Assembly (NCBI GenBank): GCA_031550915.1
Contig: JAVBOF010000001.1
Span: forward strand, 1 to 15,994
Direction of reading: 5' to 3'
Source of the DNA: JAVBOF01 sp031550915
Lineage (GTDB): Bacteria; Bacillota; Clostridia; Christensenellales; MGBC116941
DNA: 15,994 bases
The position numbers and the translations under genes are program-made. Positions 14,534 through 15,994 of this stretch are shown here, in pieces. The stretch's first letter is position 1. Every line of letters begins with the position of its first letter. Below the pieces are notes generated by a model. It had not been told where the DNA came from. It made no database searches and saw only the letters and a list, made by a program, of their open reading frames with translations.

Positions 14534-14921
14534 TAACATTTCAAATACTTAATCGTGGTTTCCATGGAATAAACATAGGCCGCATCTAAAATTTGGCAAT
14601 TAAACACGATCAGACGGTTTTCGACGTGTATACAAATCGACCATCAATAGAGGTGCTTTCGAGCAAACAAAGCCATTTAATCACAAGCGGGCATCGGCTT
14701 ATAAATCTACATGGTAAGCCAGAATATAAAAAGATCATCTCAGATAGGCTTGAATCATTAAATCAAAGGATGTTGGAATACATGGCCATGCTAAAGGCTT
14801 TCATTTATAGGTCTTGAATGGTGTATCAAAGGTGTGTTCCAATTCCAAGGTTAACGTAATGTATTTTATTAAGAGGACTGAACAATGGATAGTGCTAGAA
14901 CTAATAACATGGGGTGGTATT
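14534..14921. other. Intergenic stretch with one doubtful small ORF
   Basis: This 388-nt gap lies between the 5' end of the methyltransferase gene and the 3' end of the ATPase gene. A + strand frame runs from TTG 14593 to TGA 14817 (74 codons) with an amphipathic end (RLESLNQRMLEYMAMLK). It has no ribosome site, follows a stop directly and matches nothing I know. It may be a gene remnant or chance. No clear terminator for the ATPase gene is seen. Confidence 0.3.
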
Positions 14922-15677
14922 CTATTCCTTTGTTTCCGCAGCGACTCCTTGCTTGCCGTACTGGGCACACACCTCACGCGCATCGCCTACCATGCGCAAA
15001 TTGCCCTTCTCCAGCCACATTGCGTGTTTGCACAGGCGCTCTATGTCTCTGCTGGAGTGGGATACTAGCAGAACGGTAGTGCCACCTTTCATCATTTCAT
15101 CAATGCGGGCCTCGCACTTTTGCTTGAATAAAAAATCACCTACGCCCAATATTTCATCCACTATAAGTATTTCCGGGCGGGTAATTGTGGCAACGGCAAA
15201 GGCTACACGGGCAACCATTCCGGAAGAAAAGTTTTTTAGCGGTACATCCATGAAATCATGCATTTCTGAAAAATCCACTATCTCATCGTAGTGCTGCTTA
15301 ATATACTGTTTGGAAAAGCCCAATACCGCACCGTTAAGGTAAACGTTTTCCTTCGCGGTCAATTCCAGGTCAAAACCAGCCCCCAATTCTATTAAAGGGG
15401 CGATGGTGCCCCTCGCCGTTACAGTCCCAATAGTTGGTTTGAGTATGCCGGATACAAGCTTTAAAAGGGTGCTTTTACCGGAACCGTTCAGCCCCACAAT
15501 GCCGAAAACATCGCCCTTCTCCACTTTAACCGACACGTCATTTAGAGCCACAAACGCTTCACGGTCTATTTTCTGACGCCTTATGACCCGTATAAAATAT
15601 TCTTTTAAGTTTTCTAGTTTTTCTCGCTGCAAGTTAAAGTGCATTGATACGTTTTGCAGTTCCACGGCATATTCCAA
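14922..15677 (-). CDS. Polysaccharide ABC exporter ATPase (Wzt/KpsT type)
   Basis: This 251-residue ABC ATPase belongs to the polysaccharide-export subfamily. It powers export of an undecaprenyl-linked glycan through the Wzm-type permease encoded just upstream. Walker A is GLNGSGKST at 62-70, the signature SSGMV at 151-155, Walker B LIVDE at 171-175 and the H-loop H207. The stretch IELGAGFDLELTAKEN is typical of Wzt/TagH/RfbE proteins. It has no C-terminal carbohydrate-binding domain, unlike Wzt of E. coli O8/O9. The frame is open back to 15773, but TTG 15677 is preferred: GGAG (complement of 15686-15689) lies 8 nt before it, the protein then starts in the usual place, and it clears the permease stop by 16 nt. 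Confidence 0.93.
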   Translation of the reverse strand: MEYAVELQNVSMHFNLQREKLENLKEYFIRVIRRQKIDREAFVALNDVSVKVEKGDVFGIVGLNGSGKSTLLKLVSGILKPTIGTVTARGTIAPLIELGAGFDLELTAKENVYLNGAVLGFSKQYIKQHYDEIVDFSEMHDFMDVPLKNFSSGMVARVAFAVATITRPEILIVDEILGVGDFLFKQKCEARIDEMMKGGTTVLLVSHSSRDIERLCKHAMWLEKGNLRMVGDAREVCAQYGKQGVAAETKE

Positions 15678-15693
15678 AACCAATTCTCCGTTT

Positions 15694-15994
15694 CTATATA
15701 TATAGTATAAAGCTATCCTGCCGGCGCTTGAAGAACAACAATCCCACGCCCAAAAACAGCAATGAAAAAACAATACATATAGCGTTCGTCTGTAAATCCG
15801 GCACTGTGCCGTACATTACCAGCTGCCGGAAATAATCCGCATAATAATATAGAGGGTTTACCTTTACGACTGCCATTACTATTTTGGGCAAAATATCAAC
15901 CGGGTAGATAATGGGGGTCATATAAAACCATGCAGTCACAAAAACACCATACAAATTCGTGGTATCCCTAAAGTAAACATTTAGAGTTGACAAT
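15694..15994 (-). CDS. Polysaccharide ABC exporter permease, C-terminal part (Wzm type)
   Basis: Only the last 100 or so residues lie in the window; the gene continues past the right edge. LNVYFRDTTNLYGVFVTAWFYMTPIIYP is characteristic of the ABC-2 polysaccharide permease family (Wzm, RfbA, TagG): an amphipathic segment, then a transmembrane helix ending in TPIIYP. PLYYYADYFRQLVMYG and a last transmembrane helix (IVFSLLFLGVGLLFF) with a basic tail complete the fold. It stops at TAG (15694-15696), 16 nt before the ATPase start, the standard wzm-wzt order. Confidence 0.9.
   Translation of the reverse strand, partial: LSTLNVYFRDTTNLYGVFVTAWFYMTPIIYPVDILPKIVMAVVKVNPLYYYADYFRQLVMYGTVPDLQTNAICIVFSLLFLGVGLLFFKRRQDSFILYI

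Noticed and set aside
14885..15291. + strand frames, one starting after an AGAGGA-like site at 14872
   Set aside because: They run into the antisense of the ABC ATPase gene and show no domain; the ribosome-site match is probably chance.
1..15994. CRISPR arrays, tRNA or rRNA genes, phage attachment sites
   Set aside because: No regularly spaced repeats, cloverleaf sequences, rRNA segments or integrase-linked direct repeats were seen; the only tandem array is the coding repeat at 8921-9046.

Overview
The window is an accessory surface-polysaccharide locus, probably from a low-to-mid GC Gram-positive of the Clostridia/Firmicutes type. The evidence is strong purine-rich Shine-Dalgarno sites, several TTG starts, sigma-A-type promoters and enzyme families typical of S-layer or cell-wall glycan clusters. 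The assignment is an inference; an LPS-bearing Negativicute cannot be excluded.

Layout of the + strand. Transcription unit A (promoter about 117-145, terminator 1328-1364) holds a MaoC-type (R)-enoyl-CoA hydratase and a GNAT acyltransferase. Unit B (promoter about 1419-1448) holds a DegT/DnrJ sugar aminotransferase, a membrane-anchored GT2 glycosyltransferase, a GtrII-like polytopic glycosyltransferase and a GtrB-like polyprenyl-phosphate glycosyltransferase. A 0.5 kb non-coding stretch follows, holding what looks like a decayed transposase start. Next to it is a perfect consensus promoter (TTGACA-17-TATAAT, 6915-6943). It drives unit C: a QdtC-like hexapeptide acyltransferase, a GT2 with a 14-residue-repeat coiled coil, a QdtA/FdtA-like 3,4-ketoisomerase, a capsule-type (PF05159-like) protein, a short NeuB-type synthase, a KdsC-like HAD phosphatase and a CMP-ulosonate cytidylyltransferase. 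Unit C ends at a clear hairpin terminator (13395-13425).

The right end is on the - strand: a zinc-ribbon SAM methyltransferase with its own promoter, and the last part of a Wzm-type ABC permease followed by a short Wzt-type ATPase.

How the parts fit (inference). Two activated sugars are made. (1) A dTDP-3-amino-3,6-dideoxyhexose (Qui3N or Fuc3N type) comes from the ketoisomerase and aminotransferase. It is then N-acylated, possibly with a 3-hydroxyacyl group supplied by the MaoC hydratase, reminiscent of anthrose biosynthesis. (2) A CMP-nonulosonate comes from the synthase-phosphatase-cytidylyltransferase trio, whose composition best fits Kdn (made via a 9-phosphate). The GT2 enzymes and the PF05159-like protein would assemble the glycan. 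GtrB/GtrII would add a side branch on the outer face, and Wzm/Wzt would export the chain. dTDP-glucose synthesis genes (rmlA/rmlB) and gtrA are not in the window.
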